Assembly (NCBI GenBank): GCA_025153775.1
Contig: JAOALC010000004.1
Coordinates: 372,001-436,000 of the forward strand
Direction: 5' to 3'
DNA from: SAR92 clade bacterium H231
GTDB taxonomy: Bacteria > Pseudomonadota > Gammaproteobacteria > Pseudomonadales > Porticoccaceae
Length of the DNA stretch: 64,000 nt
The position numbers and the translations under genes are program-made. How positions within the stretch are numbered: position 1 is the first letter of the stretch; each line of letters starts with the position of its first letter. The notes under the pieces were generated by a model, which was not told where the DNA came from, searched no databases, and was given only the letters and a program-made list of their open reading frames with translations. Positions 9,649 to 19,003 of the stretch are shown in pieces.

Positions 9649-12600
9649 TTATTGGCTATCCTTCACAGGGCTTGGTTTTTTTCTGTGGGTTTTACTTGCG
9701 ATTAAAAACTCCTGCTCAAAGGTTTCCGCCGGCTGTGGTTTGGCCACCAGGTAACCCTGGAAACTATTGCAGCCAAGATTTTTTAATATACTGCGCTGGC
9801 CTTCATTTTCAACGCCCTCGGCTACGGTCTCCATATTCAGTGTTTCTGCCAGAGCAATAATGCCGGCAACAATGGCACTGTCGCTGGGGTCGGTCTCAAT
9901 CTCCTGAATAAAGGCACGGTCGATCTTGAGCACATCTACCGGCAGTCGCTTGAGATAGTTGAGCGATGAATAGCCGCTGCCAAAATCATCAATGGCCACT
10001 GAGATACCCAGATCTTTAATTTTAACCAGCTCTGTACTCATTAACTCTGGGTGACTCATTAGGGTGCTTTCGGTGATTTCTATCTCCAGCACGCCGGGAG
10101 GCAATTGGTTGCGCTCCATCAAACTCTCAAGCTGACTGTGCAGGTCTTCGTGCATTAGATCTTTGACCGACAGATTGAGAGCCAGGGTCAGCTGGTGGCC
10201 GCTGTCGAGCCATAGTCGCAGCTGGCGTGCGCCCTCTTCCAGCACCCAGTCGCTCAGCTTATTGATCAGACCGCTCTCTTCCGCCAGAGGAATAAATACA
10301 TTGGGCGCTATAACGCCTTCCTCGGGATGTTCCCAGCGCACCAGCGCCTCTGCCCCGGTGAGTGCGCCGGTTTTAAAGTCGATTTTAGGCTGGTAGAACA
10401 GCACCAGCTCATCCCGCTCAATGGCCTGTCGCAGCTCCCGCTCCATCTCCAGTCGCTCTGCTATCTCCGCCTCCATTCCTGTCTCGTAAAAACAGTAGTC
10501 ATTGCGCTTTTCTTTGGCTTTAAACATGGCCGAGTCGGCGTGCTTGATAAGGTCTGTCACATCGCCACCATTGTCGGGGAATATAGATATACCAATACTG
10601 GTGGTCACAAACATCTTTTTGCGCATAAACACAAAGGGCTGATTGAGAGACTGGCAGATTTTCTCCGCTACCTTGGCGGCTGTATCTGCGCCGGTAATAT
10701 TTTCCAACACCAGGGTGAACTCATCGCCACCCAGACGAGCAATAAAGTCCTGGTCGCGAACACAGTTGCGAATGCGGTCTGCTACCGCTTTTAGCAGCAG
10801 GTCACCCACATCGTGACCCATGGTGTCGTTAATCATTTTAAAGCGATCGAGGTCGAGAAATAGAATAGCAAATTTGCTGTTTTCCGCCGCTGCCTGCTCT
10901 ACCACCAGACGCAAGTGCTGCATAAGATTGGCGCGATTGGGCAGACTGGTCAGCGGGTCGTGATAGGCCAGTTGCTTAACATGTTTCTCCGCCTTGTTTG
11001 CTTTGATAAGGCGCGATACGCGCTGCTTCATTACAGAGAAATTAATCGGCTTGGAAATATAATCAGTGGCCCCGGAGGAGAAGGCTCTGACAATGGAGTT
11101 TTCATCCTCTAGGCCGGTGATCATAAGCACAGGGATATCGCCGCCATGGGGTGTTTCGCGAATGGCTTTGCAGGCATCGAAGCCATCCATCTCTGGCATC
11201 ACCGCATCCATCAGTATCAAATCGGGCATGCGTCGCTGGCAGACTTCGATGGCCTGGGCACCATTGGCCGCCTCTTCCAGCTCGTACTCTTCGCGGCGAA
11301 ATGCATTGACCAACAGCAGGCGAATGGAACGATCGTCATCTACCACCAGTATGCGGTAACTCTGCTTCTGGGGGCTGACGCTGACGCTGTCCATCTGGTC
11401 GATCAATGAGGTTTCCTGTTGCAGGTCTATGGTGACTGCATCAAAGGCCTGACTAATGCGGCGGGCGTAGTCGGCGGCATGCTCAATATTGTTGGCGGTG
11501 GCGCGGTCCTCCAGTTCTTTGCTGTGCTTGACCAGATCATAGGCACCGAAATTAGAGGCGCTGCCCTTGATGGTATGGGCAATATGGCGAATCTGCGACT
11601 GGTCATTGCTCTCTATGGCTATATTGAGGTTTTCCAGATATACCAGCATATCTTCCTGAAAGGCCTGGATCAGTGAGCCAACTGCATCGCCCACTGCATC
11701 TTTGAGGGCGTCCATTACCTTGAGATCGTAGCTTAGCGGAGAGCGCTCACTAGCCTGGTTAGCGCCGGATATTGGGGCATCATTGCCAGTCTCTGCTGCC
11801 TGATCCTGAGACTCCTTGCCGGCCTCTGCGGCGCTATCTAAAGAGGCGCTGGGCAAATCCGGGATTGATGGCGCAGCTTTGTGGTCGCTGTAGTCGCCCT
11901 CTGGCTCCGCTACTCGCTGTGTCTCGCCCACAGCAACATGCGCCCACTTCTCAAGCTGCTCACGCAGGCCCGCGAGACTCAGGGGCTTGGGTAAAAAATC
12001 ATTCATGCCGGCATCGCGGCACTTGTCGGCCTCGGCGTCAGAGTTATTGGCGGTCATAGCAATAATGGGCAAGGTACCCGCATTTTCTGCTTCGTAGACG
12101 CGCACCTGCCTGGTGGCGTCGTAGCCACTCATCACTGGCATATTGCAGTCCATCAGCACCAGATCAAAGCGCTCGCGCAAAATACACTCCACTGCCTGAC
12201 GACCGTTTTTAGCCAGCCGAGACAGGCAGCCCAGTTTATCCAGCATGGCCACTGCAACTTTTTGATTGGCGCTGTTGTCATCCACAACCAGTACCTTGCA
12301 GGGCCTGTTGGGCTGGATATCCACCAGAGGTTTTGCTTTGGGTTGGTCTAGCTCTTCGGTGATCAGGGTGCCACTGAGCATCTGCAAAAATGAATCTGAC
12401 TTCAGGGGCTTGTTAAAGCGCGGCAACGTCAGCTGCCCCTCCTGGCTGTCCGGTGCCCAGGGGTTGCTTAAAATAACCGTTAGCCTGTCGTTGAATCTGG
12501 GTTCGTCGGACATAATTCTGATAAAGTCATGGAGCTTGATATCCACCATGTCCTCGTCGACAAACAGTAGGTCTACGACAAGATCATTCTCTGACTCTCG

Positions 12601-14268
12601 CAAAATTTTAAAAGCCTCCAGTCCAGAGCGCGCTGTAATAGCGGTTAGGCCCATGGCACTGAGGCGGCTCTCGGCATAGAGCCTCATCATCTTGGCCTTG
12701 CTGACAAATAGAGCAGTCAGGCCCTCCAGCTCTCTGTAAACAGGCTCTATGGCTGGCTCATTAATAACCACTATGGGCAGGGTAAAACTAAATTCGCTGC
12801 CTTTGCCCAGCTTGCTGGTTACCGATATATGGCCGCCCATCAGCTCGACTAATTGGCGGGAAATTGCCAGCCCAAGACCTGTGCCCGGATACTGTTTGGT
12901 AGTGGAGGCGTCGACCTGGGTAAAAGCCTCAAAAATGCGCTTCTGGTCGTCCTTGCCTATGCCTATACCTGTATCGACCACTCTGAAGTGCAGCTGAGAT
13001 ACCGGACGCCTTTTATTGCCACTTGGCACCGCACTGACATAGATAGATACCTCGCCACTGTCGGTAAATTTAATGGCATTGCCGGCCAGATTTATAAGCA
13101 CCTGACGCAACCGGCCGCTGTCCGCAGTAAAGGTTTTGGGGACCTCAGCTGCCACCGCATAACCAATGTCTATCTGTTTTTTGAGGGCCTGATTGGCCAG
13201 CAGACCCACTACATCATCCAGAGTCTCGTGAATATTACAGTCGTGGTTAATAATATTAATTTTGCCGGCATCTGCCTCAGAGAAATTAAGCACTTCGTCG
13301 ATTAGGGATAACAGCGCATGACCTGAGGACTTGGCGGTCTCTACATATTCCTGCTGCTTGACGGTAAGCCCCATGGTTAGCAATAGATCCAGCATGCCCA
13401 ATACAGCATTCATTGGCGTGCGCAGCTCATGGGTAACATTGGCGGCAAATTCACCCTTGGCTTTTGCCGAGGCCAGAGCCGACTGCATAGCATCGTGAAG
13501 CTCATGCTGACGCCGCTCTAGCACCTCCATCATATTATTAAAGGATTCCTGCATATCAGTGATATCGCTGGGGCCTTCAATCTCGGCACGGATTAAACTG
13601 TCGCCAGTCTGGGCGCGCCTCATAGTCTGGGACAGATGCTCAATGGGCTTGGTGATACGGCGGGCAATCATTAGCAGCAGGATCAGCAGAATACCGGCCA
13701 GGCCAATGGAGATAGCCAGATTGCTGCGCAAAATACCTTTCTGCATAAGTCGCTGGGTATCTTTGCCCACTAGCACGGTGATATGGCCCAGCAGAAAGCT
13801 CTCCATATCGTCGGGCAGTATATTTAGCTGATTATCGTAGTCCTGAGTGGACTTAACAGGTGCAGAGAAAAGCCAGTAACCGCTATTTTCAGCAATTAGG
13901 CTGGGGGCCTGTATACCAGCGCTGATAAACACAGTGTCTGGATAGCTGTCGCCCAACTGATAGAGCTCTTCGCGCTTTTCCGTTTCAATTCTGATGCCTT
14001 TAACTTCGGGAAAGTTAATTGCACTCTCGGCAATATCTCTGGCCGATTCAGCACTCTGGTAGAGCAGCGCCAGTTCGCTTTGGTTGGCCAGTGATTCGGT
14101 TACCTGCAAGCCCTGCTGGATCTGTTGCTTGGTAATAATAACCGTGGATACTTTGCTGACCACAAAGGAGGTGATCAGGGTCAGCACAATAATACCAACA
14201 ACAAAAATAACCCCTAGCTGATGTCTAAACTGCAGCCGGTCAAACCAGCCTTTGTTAAAAGTAGGCAT
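9649..14268 (-). CDS. Giant hybrid sensor kinase: HAMP-HisKA-HATPase-REC-REC-HPT-REC-GGDEF-EAL
   Basis: A 1539-residue BarA-like kinase fused to a full c-di-GMP module. Order: TM1 about 17-39; a periplasmic domain to about 180; TM2 184-201; HAMP to about 255; HisKA with H280 (VTHELRTPMN); HATPase with NLAGNAIK and the DTGIGIG and GTGLGLA boxes; a degenerate REC at 515-635; a canonical REC with D707; HPT with H898 (HTIKGSASN); a third REC with D1021; GGDEF at 1180-1184 with an I-site RxxD at 1171-1174; EAL at 1307-1309 with NLSVKDL, DDFGSGYSSL, KIDRAF and AEGVE. Both output domains look catalytically complete. It lies 6 nt behind the binding-protein gene, so its signal is probably the ligand of that protein. 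Confidence 0.93.
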   Translation of the reverse strand: MPTFNKGWFDRLQFRHQLGVIFVVGIIVLTLITSFVVSKVSTVIITKQQIQQGLQVTESLANQSELALLYQSAESARDIAESAINFPEVKGIRIETEKREELYQLGDSYPDTVFISAGIQAPSLIAENSGYWLFSAPVKSTQDYDNQLNILPDDMESFLLGHITVLVGKDTQRLMQKGILRSNLAISIGLAGILLILLLMIARRITKPIEHLSQTMRRAQTGDSLIRAEIEGPSDITDMQESFNNMMEVLERRQHELHDAMQSALASAKAKGEFAANVTHELRTPMNAVLGMLDLLLTMGLTVKQQEYVETAKSSGHALLSLIDEVLNFSEADAGKINIINHDCNIHETLDDVVGLLANQALKKQIDIGYAVAAEVPKTFTADSGRLRQVLINLAGNAIKFTDSGEVSIYVSAVPSGNKRRPVSQLHFRVVDTGIGIGKDDQKRIFEAFTQVDASTTKQYPGTGLGLAISRQLVELMGGHISVTSKLGKGSEFSFTLPIVVINEPAIEPVYRELEGLTALFVSKAKMMRLYAESRLSAMGLTAITARSGLEAFKILRESENDLVVDLLFVDEDMVDIKLHDFIRIMSDEPRFNDRLTVILSNPWAPDSQEGQLTLPRFNKPLKSDSFLQMLSGTLITEELDQPKAKPLVDIQPNRPCKVLVVDDNSANQKVAVAMLDKLGCLSRLAKNGRQAVECILRERFDLVLMDCNMPVMSGYDATRQVRVYEAENAGTLPIIAMTANNSDAEADKCRDAGMNDFLPKPLSLAGLREQLEKWAHVAVGETQRVAEPEGDYSDHKAAPSIPDLPSASLDSAAEAGKESQDQAAETGNDAPISGANQASERSPLSYDLKVMDALKDAVGDAVGSLIQAFQEDMLVYLENLNIAIESNDQSQIRHIAHTIKGSASNFGAYDLVKHSKELEDRATANNIEHAADYARRISQAFDAVTIDLQQETSLIDQMDSVSVSPQKQSYRILVVDDDRSIRLLLVNAFRREEYELEEAANGAQAIEVCQRRMPDLILMDAVMPEMDGFDACKAIRETPHGGDIPVLMITGLEDENSIVRAFSSGATDYISKPINFSVMKQRVSRLIKANKAEKHVKQLAYHDPLTSLPNRANLMQHLRLVVEQAAAENSKFAILFLDLDRFKMINDTMGHDVGDLLLKAVADRIRNCVRDQDFIARLGGDEFTLVLENITGADTAAKVAEKICQSLNQPFVFMRKKMFVTTSIGISIFPDNGGDVTDLIKHADSAMFKAKEKRNDYCFYETGMEAEIAERLEMERELRQAIERDELVLFYQPKIDFKTGALTGAEALVRWEHPEEGVIAPNVFIPLAEESGLINKLSDWVLEEGARQLRLWLDSGHQLTLALNLSVKDLMHEDLHSQLESLMERNQLPPGVLEIEITESTLMSHPELMSTELVKIKDLGISVAIDDFGSGYSSLNYLKRLPVDVLKIDRAFIQEIETDPSDSAIVAGIIALAETLNMETVAEGVENEGQRSILKNLGCNSFQGYLVAKPQPAETFEQEFLIASKTHRKKPSPVKDSQ

Positions 14269-14274
14269 GATCTG

Positions 14275-15183
14275 TCACCGGGCCGGCAGCACCAGATCGA
14301 TATGTTGCTTCATATCGTCGGTCAGCAATATACCCAGATGGTTGCTGGTTCGCTCATTTAGGGTGACAAAAACAGACTGCAGCGGCTCCATGCCCGCCTC
14401 TTGCTGCCCTCCTTCGGCAACCTTGCGCGCCAGCTCCCCGAGCCGCACGCCCATCTGAAAATTATCTGGATAAACTGAAAATAGTGCCCCCCGTTTAACA
14501 TGGGTAGGATTGGATGAAAACACCACAAATTCGGACTTCCAGGACGCCTGCAATAAAATTGATAACAGCGCATTGCCCACAAAGCGATCCCCTGAGGGAA
14601 TCCATACCCCATCTCCTGGGCCCAGGCTGCGAATCACCTTGCGGTATATGCCTGCGGCGGCGCGCAGGTCCTCCACCTCGTGAATAATCAGCTGAATGCC
14701 CAGTTGGTTAAATGCCAGCTGAGCAGCTTTGAGATCGATAATATTGTCATTGGTGCGCACCACCACAAACACCCGGCTGGTATCTGGCGCCAGGGCATGG
14801 AGCTTGGTCACTATCACCGACTCTTCGGGGATCATGCTCATACCATAAACATGGGACATGCGGCGACTCACGGCGCCCACCACCAGTGGATGGGTAAGTT
14901 CTATGGGCTGCAGCTGGGTGACTCCGCGGCCGCCCAGTGCCACTACCACCTGGTCTCCAATTTGCGACGCCAGCTCAGCCGCAGATTTTTGTTCATCCAG
15001 AATTATTTCAGAGGTGGGGCCAGCAAAGCCCTCGGCGGCACCTTTGGCAATGGTTTGATAGACCTTCATAAAAGGCTGCCGCACCTGGGGAAACACCACA
15101 GCCAACTGCGCTCCCTGAGCGCTGACGTCGGCTGTGATTTCTGCTGAGACCGCGGGTTGAAGCGCCACCGTCATGGCAACCAC
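14275..15183 (-). CDS. Periplasmic ABC-type substrate-binding-like protein
   Basis: An exported protein of the COG2984-like binding family (periplasmic-binding fold: VVALGGRGVTQL, PLVVGAVSR, VFVVVRTNDNIIDL, WIPSGDRFVGN, VFSSNPTHVKRGALFSVYPDNFQMG). No ABC permease or ATPase accompanies it; it sits between a TonB receptor and a sensor kinase, so it probably presents a ligand to the kinase. The GTG at 15183 gives a short signal peptide with no positive charge. The reading frame stays open upstream, and an ATT at 15216-15214, with GGAG 8 nt before it, would add KIKGLIRDWL to make a textbook signal peptide ending AVSA. The true start may therefore be 15216. Confidence 0.82.
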   Translation of the reverse strand: MVAMTVALQPAVSAEITADVSAQGAQLAVVFPQVRQPFMKVYQTIAKGAAEGFAGPTSEIILDEQKSAAELASQIGDQVVVALGGRGVTQLQPIELTHPLVVGAVSRRMSHVYGMSMIPEESVIVTKLHALAPDTSRVFVVVRTNDNIIDLKAAQLAFNQLGIQLIIHEVEDLRAAAGIYRKVIRSLGPGDGVWIPSGDRFVGNALLSILLQASWKSEFVVFSSNPTHVKRGALFSVYPDNFQMGVRLGELARKVAEGGQQEAGMEPLQSVFVTLNERTSNHLGILLTDDMKQHIDLVLPAR

Positions 15184-15243
15184 CAGCCAATCTCTAATTA
15201 GTCCTTTAATTTTAATACGCCTATCTCCAGATAGTGCTTATGA

Positions 15244-17373
15244 TTAAAATTTGTAGCGAATCTCTCCTAAAAAGCTACGTCCAGCCAGAGGTAAATCGTT
15301 GGGAATAAAGGGGACTGGCATGGCATTTGGGCTGGGCTCGAAAGCGTCCTCAGCAAACAGATTATTAATAATCAATGCAACCTCGATATTCTCTGATAGT
15401 TGGTTTCTTATATTCATATCGAACAGTACATAGTCCTCAACTGGGTCGCGAGGGTCGCCCATCACTCTGTTGCGATCCATCACCCAGTTGGCCTGCATAT
15501 TGATTCGCCACCGGTCATTGATCTGCCAGTCGCCGCGCAAATACAGCTGTTTCTCAGGGGAATTGGCCGCCTCAGCCTCGACCAGCTCGTCGTAAGAATC
15601 CTGCCAGGCAAAGTTTCCGCTGAACTTAAGATTCTCTGTAACAGACCATTTGGCTTCAAATTCCAACCCCTTACCATGCTGCTCTCCGGCATTCTGTGCT
15701 GTTCTGGTACTGCCATTGCTGTCCGGTATAAATTGAATGATGTCTTTCCAATCATAGTAGAAAAAATTCATGTTCAGCGTAATGTCGTAACTGGGACGAT
15801 AATCAAATGCCAATTCGTAGCTTTTTATCTGCTCTGGCTTGAGGTCAATATTACCCAGAATTAGAGGGTTGTTGATGGCTCTTGTCTGGGCAAAAGATGG
15901 CGCTCGAAATGCCTCGCCATAGAGAAATTTAGTCGTCAGCTGATAGGACGTAGACCAAACCAGCGCCAGCCGCGGATTGGTGGTGGAGCCAAAATCGGAA
16001 TAATCGTCATAGCGCAGTCCGGCGGTTAGCTCCCAGTCGTTGGCAAAGCGCCAAACGTCCTGTAGATAGATATAGGTATTCTCGCGCTGATCTTCATTTA
16101 AAAATACAAAGGGCGTATCCGAGACATCCACCACCAGATCACCGGGTAAAATAGGCAGCAGAGTCACTGGGTTGATACCAAAGTTTTTTTCTTCGGTGAC
16201 CCTGTCAATTTCGCCATGGTAATAACCTGACCCAAAGCTAATATCATGTTTCTCTATTCCGTCGTATTTAGCGGTAAAACCAGCTCTGGTATGATTTTCG
16301 AAGATTTCGGGACTGCCAATCACTCCGTCGGGGAATGGGCCAAATATGGGCACGCCTGTGGGGGTTAGAAAGGGGCCGGTGGAGCCTGGAGGGTAGAGTA
16401 CAAACTGGCCATCGACCTCCTGGGAGGTCTCATAATAGCTGGCATGAAACTTGACACTAGTGTCGGTAAAAAGCTCCTCTTCAAGATAGGAGATATCAAA
16501 ATTGTAGCGCTCGCTTTCAAACTTGTTATCGCGATTTAGAACCTGTGCTGCGCCGGCACCGTCACCAATATTTTTCCTAATCTGCGCACCGGCACGAACA
16601 GTAAGTTTTTTATAGTCAGCCTGAAGCCTTAGATCCAAATTATTCCTCGACAGATTTACAGAATCAGGCGCTTTGGATACAGAGGTACCTGTTATAAGGT
16701 CAAAAAAGGTCTGGCCATCTGTAGTGATTGTGGAATCTGGTCCATCGGTTTTATTCAGTTCAATAAACGCCGAGTAATTGAGCTCACCGGAGGAGCCTGC
16801 ACCGGAAGCCCATATCTGCCTGGTAGCAAAAGAACCCAGTGACATTCCAGCGGATGAATTCTCTAGCTCGGCCGGAGTCTTGGTAACAATGTTAATTACA
16901 CCGGCAAAAGCATCTGCACCATAGAGGGCCGAGCCCGGGCCGCGAATTATTTCTATTCTTGAAATCGCCTCTACTGGCATGCCGCCCCAGACCAAATTGC
17001 GATCACCATGAAATAGATTACTCAAAGGTATCCCATTCACTAACACTAAAACCTGAGGATTAAAATCAGAATGGATTCCACGGAAATTATAAAGAGGATC
17101 ATAAATTATGCTTCTAGCCACATGCAGTCCCGGCACTACCTCTAGTACCTGATCAATATCCTTCGCACCCAATCGCTTAATTTCTGCCGCAGTAATAACT
17201 GAGGCTACGGCTGGAGCCTTGGCAATGGGCTGCACCTCCCCAATCGCGATTGAAATAAAGTCCTCATCACCATAAAAGTCCAGCACATTGGGTTCATCCA
17301 AGCTGGCATCAATATTGGCGAGGCAAAATACTGGTATGCAAAAACCAACAACTAAACCTATCGTCCATTTCAT
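15244..17373 (-). CDS. TonB-dependent outer-membrane receptor
   Basis: A 709-residue receptor with a signal peptide ending FCLA, a plug domain at about 55-165 (SVITAAEIKRLGAKDIDQVLEVVPGL... RIEIIRGPGSALYGADAFAGVINIVTK) and a 22-strand-type barrel rich in alternating aromatic strands, ending in F (GEIRYKF), the outer-membrane assembly signal. Such receptors import siderophores, cobalamin, carbohydrates or other bulky ligands using the proton-motive force. The ligand is not evident; no TonB box is obvious. It starts 3 nt behind the second citrate-synthase-like gene, so its substrate is probably what the neighbouring enzymes act on. Confidence 0.93.
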   Translation of the reverse strand: MKWTIGLVVGFCIPVFCLANIDASLDEPNVLDFYGDEDFISIAIGEVQPIAKAPAVASVITAAEIKRLGAKDIDQVLEVVPGLHVARSIIYDPLYNFRGIHSDFNPQVLVLVNGIPLSNLFHGDRNLVWGGMPVEAISRIEIIRGPGSALYGADAFAGVINIVTKTPAELENSSAGMSLGSFATRQIWASGAGSSGELNYSAFIELNKTDGPDSTITTDGQTFFDLITGTSVSKAPDSVNLSRNNLDLRLQADYKKLTVRAGAQIRKNIGDGAGAAQVLNRDNKFESERYNFDISYLEEELFTDTSVKFHASYYETSQEVDGQFVLYPPGSTGPFLTPTGVPIFGPFPDGVIGSPEIFENHTRAGFTAKYDGIEKHDISFGSGYYHGEIDRVTEEKNFGINPVTLLPILPGDLVVDVSDTPFVFLNEDQRENTYIYLQDVWRFANDWELTAGLRYDDYSDFGSTTNPRLALVWSTSYQLTTKFLYGEAFRAPSFAQTRAINNPLILGNIDLKPEQIKSYELAFDYRPSYDITLNMNFFYYDWKDIIQFIPDSNGSTRTAQNAGEQHGKGLEFEAKWSVTENLKFSGNFAWQDSYDELVEAEAANSPEKQLYLRGDWQINDRWRINMQANWVMDRNRVMGDPRDPVEDYVLFDMNIRNQLSENIEVALIINNLFAEDAFEPSPNAMPVPFIPNDLPLAGRSFLGEIRYKF

Positions 17374-17376
17374 AAC

Positions 17377-18183
17377 TTAATTTCTCCACTGTCTTGTCTG
17401 TCTGTCACCCACAAAGTGAATTCTTGAAACTCTTAATGGAAACAATGCCCCTTCAGGCTGAGACTCTGCATCTATAAAACAAGGCATAGCACCGGCAGTA
17501 AAAGCCAGGGTAGCCATATGATAAAAATCTGATGGCGTAAGCCCTTCATCAGCTAATAGTGCTGCGCATACCGCAGCTATATTCATTCGATACTTCAACC
17601 TAGAGTGGATAAAAAAATTCTCAACCTCATAGGCTAACTTGATATATCTGCCATTACCGCAGCCTATGGACCTAGCAAAATCCATCATCGGGGCTATGCG
17701 CTCATCCTCATTAATAAGGGGCCTTCCATAACCAAAAACACTTCGATGCTGCTTTAACTCTGACCGGACAACTGATTCCAACGATTGTCCTTGCTCTATA
17801 CAATCCCCTAGCCGATAAAAAAAATCTGTGGCTCCTTTTATTGGTTTAAGACCAAAAATAGTAGCTTCAGTTACTGCAACTGAGGCCGCAGCCGCCAGTG
17901 CTCCTGTTGATCTAGCTGTACCTGCTAAGGCTGATACCCGGTTATTCCAAATTCGCGGATCCGGAAAACTGGTGCATATAACCCACATGCCCTCCATCAG
18001 CCTAGCTATCTTTTCTGACTCTCTGCCGGTAACGGCAAACAACAGGTACTCCATCCAGGATTTTTGGTTTAGTTCAGTGAAAACATTTTTGCCGCGCAGC
18101 AAGACTTTTTCGCCAGGAAACCAACCACCCATTGAGGTTTGCCAATTATCTTCATATTTCTCTAACTTACTGTGATCGGTCAT
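17377..18183 (-). CDS. Short citrate-synthase-fold protein (second of a tandem pair)
   Basis: 268 residues, the size of citryl-CoA lyases rather than full citrate synthases (about 430). Family features are the C-terminal RVSRIHFVGDRQ, FGYGRPLINEDERI in the place of the FGHRVY...DPR loop, and the helical pattern around AAVCAALLADEGL. By eye the catalytic residues of citrate synthase seem lost: no His at the GPAHGG position (KPIKGATDF), Tyr at the second His, and no Asp at the third site. It could be a regulatory or heteromeric partner of the neighbour encoded 28 nt upstream, or have a different chemistry. Base composition is more A+T-rich than the housekeeping genes around. Confidence 0.7.
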   Translation of the reverse strand: MTDHSKLEKYEDNWQTSMGGWFPGEKVLLRGKNVFTELNQKSWMEYLLFAVTGRESEKIARLMEGMWVICTSFPDPRIWNNRVSALAGTARSTGALAAAASVAVTEATIFGLKPIKGATDFFYRLGDCIEQGQSLESVVRSELKQHRSVFGYGRPLINEDERIAPMMDFARSIGCGNGRYIKLAYEVENFFIHSRLKYRMNIAAVCAALLADEGLTPSDFYHMATLAFTAGAMPCFIDAESQPEGALFPLRVSRIHFVGDRQTRQWRN

Positions 18184-18211
18184 ACAAAACTCATTAATTC
18201 TGTTTGATGTA

Positions 18212-19003
18212 TCACTCTGTGACTTTGAATCCCTTCGAAAAAAAAGGATATTTCCGCCAACCTAACTTTTCTTGTTCTAATGCGTGCACGGCCGCGCCGG
18301 GTAAACGCAATAGCATAAAGAGCATCTCGGCCTGTTCTGGTTGCAATTCAAGATCGTAAAAAGCAGCAGCCGCCACACCAGAAAATGCCAAGGGATAGCC
18401 GACGGCGGACTCAAGTGCTGTGCGATTATCGAGCAACCATTTGAGATGCTTGGCTGCACCTATATCAGCCAGGTGCTCAAGAGTTTGAATAACAGGGGTC
18501 GGGCAGCTCACGCCATTGGGATCGAAGCCTGGGGTATGCTCCATGGGTAACCACACATCCAGACGTGCCTGCTGTGGCGGATTGGCAATTAGATCGCGCC
18601 AGATTTTTATCTCGCAACCGCAGGCCTCCCAGTACTGTACGCCATAAAAAACTTCCCTAGCTCCACCCAGGTTGCCAGCTCCCACGGATATTGCTGCAAT
18701 CAATGCGGAAGCATGGGTAGAGCCACCAACACCTGCATTCATAGCTGCTCGGACCGCATGATTGCGGGGTCCAAGATTAGCTAGCGCAATCGCGAGCCCT
18801 TCAAGAAGCATAGATTGCTTTTTATTAGGGGGCTCGAGTTTAAATAGCAGATAAAGATAGTCTATGTAGCTAGCGTTTTTTAGCAGGTCTCCATAAACAT
18901 CAAAGCCAGAACAATAGCAGCTGGCGGCTGCAAAAGGATTATCGGGCTCGGCCGATTCATCCCATATCTTGGTCGAAATAGTTTCTGAGATAGCTGGACT
19001 CAT
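18212..19003 (-). CDS. Short citrate-synthase-fold / citryl-CoA lyase-like protein (first of a tandem pair)
   Basis: 263 residues of the citrate synthase/citryl-CoA lyase fold: AMNAGVGGSTHASALIAAISVGAGNLGGAREVF matches the region before the first catalytic His, and MEHTPGFDPNGV matches the second-His loop. That His appears retained, but the first is Leu (GNLGG, compare GPAHGG) and the third-site Asp is not seen, as in part in ATP-citrate lyase C-domains. Such folds cleave or form bonds between an acyl-CoA and an oxo-acid. The ATG overlaps the TGA of the upstream ThDP enzyme (ATGA), so the two are coupled. The reaction is unknown. Confidence 0.72.
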   Translation of the reverse strand: MSPAISETISTKIWDESAEPDNPFAAASCYCSGFDVYGDLLKNASYIDYLYLLFKLEPPNKKQSMLLEGLAIALANLGPRNHAVRAAMNAGVGGSTHASALIAAISVGAGNLGGAREVFYGVQYWEACGCEIKIWRDLIANPPQQARLDVWLPMEHTPGFDPNGVSCPTPVIQTLEHLADIGAAKHLKWLLDNRTALESAVGYPLAFSGVAAAAFYDLELQPEQAEMLFMLLRLPGAAVHALEQEKLGWRKYPFFSKGFKVTE

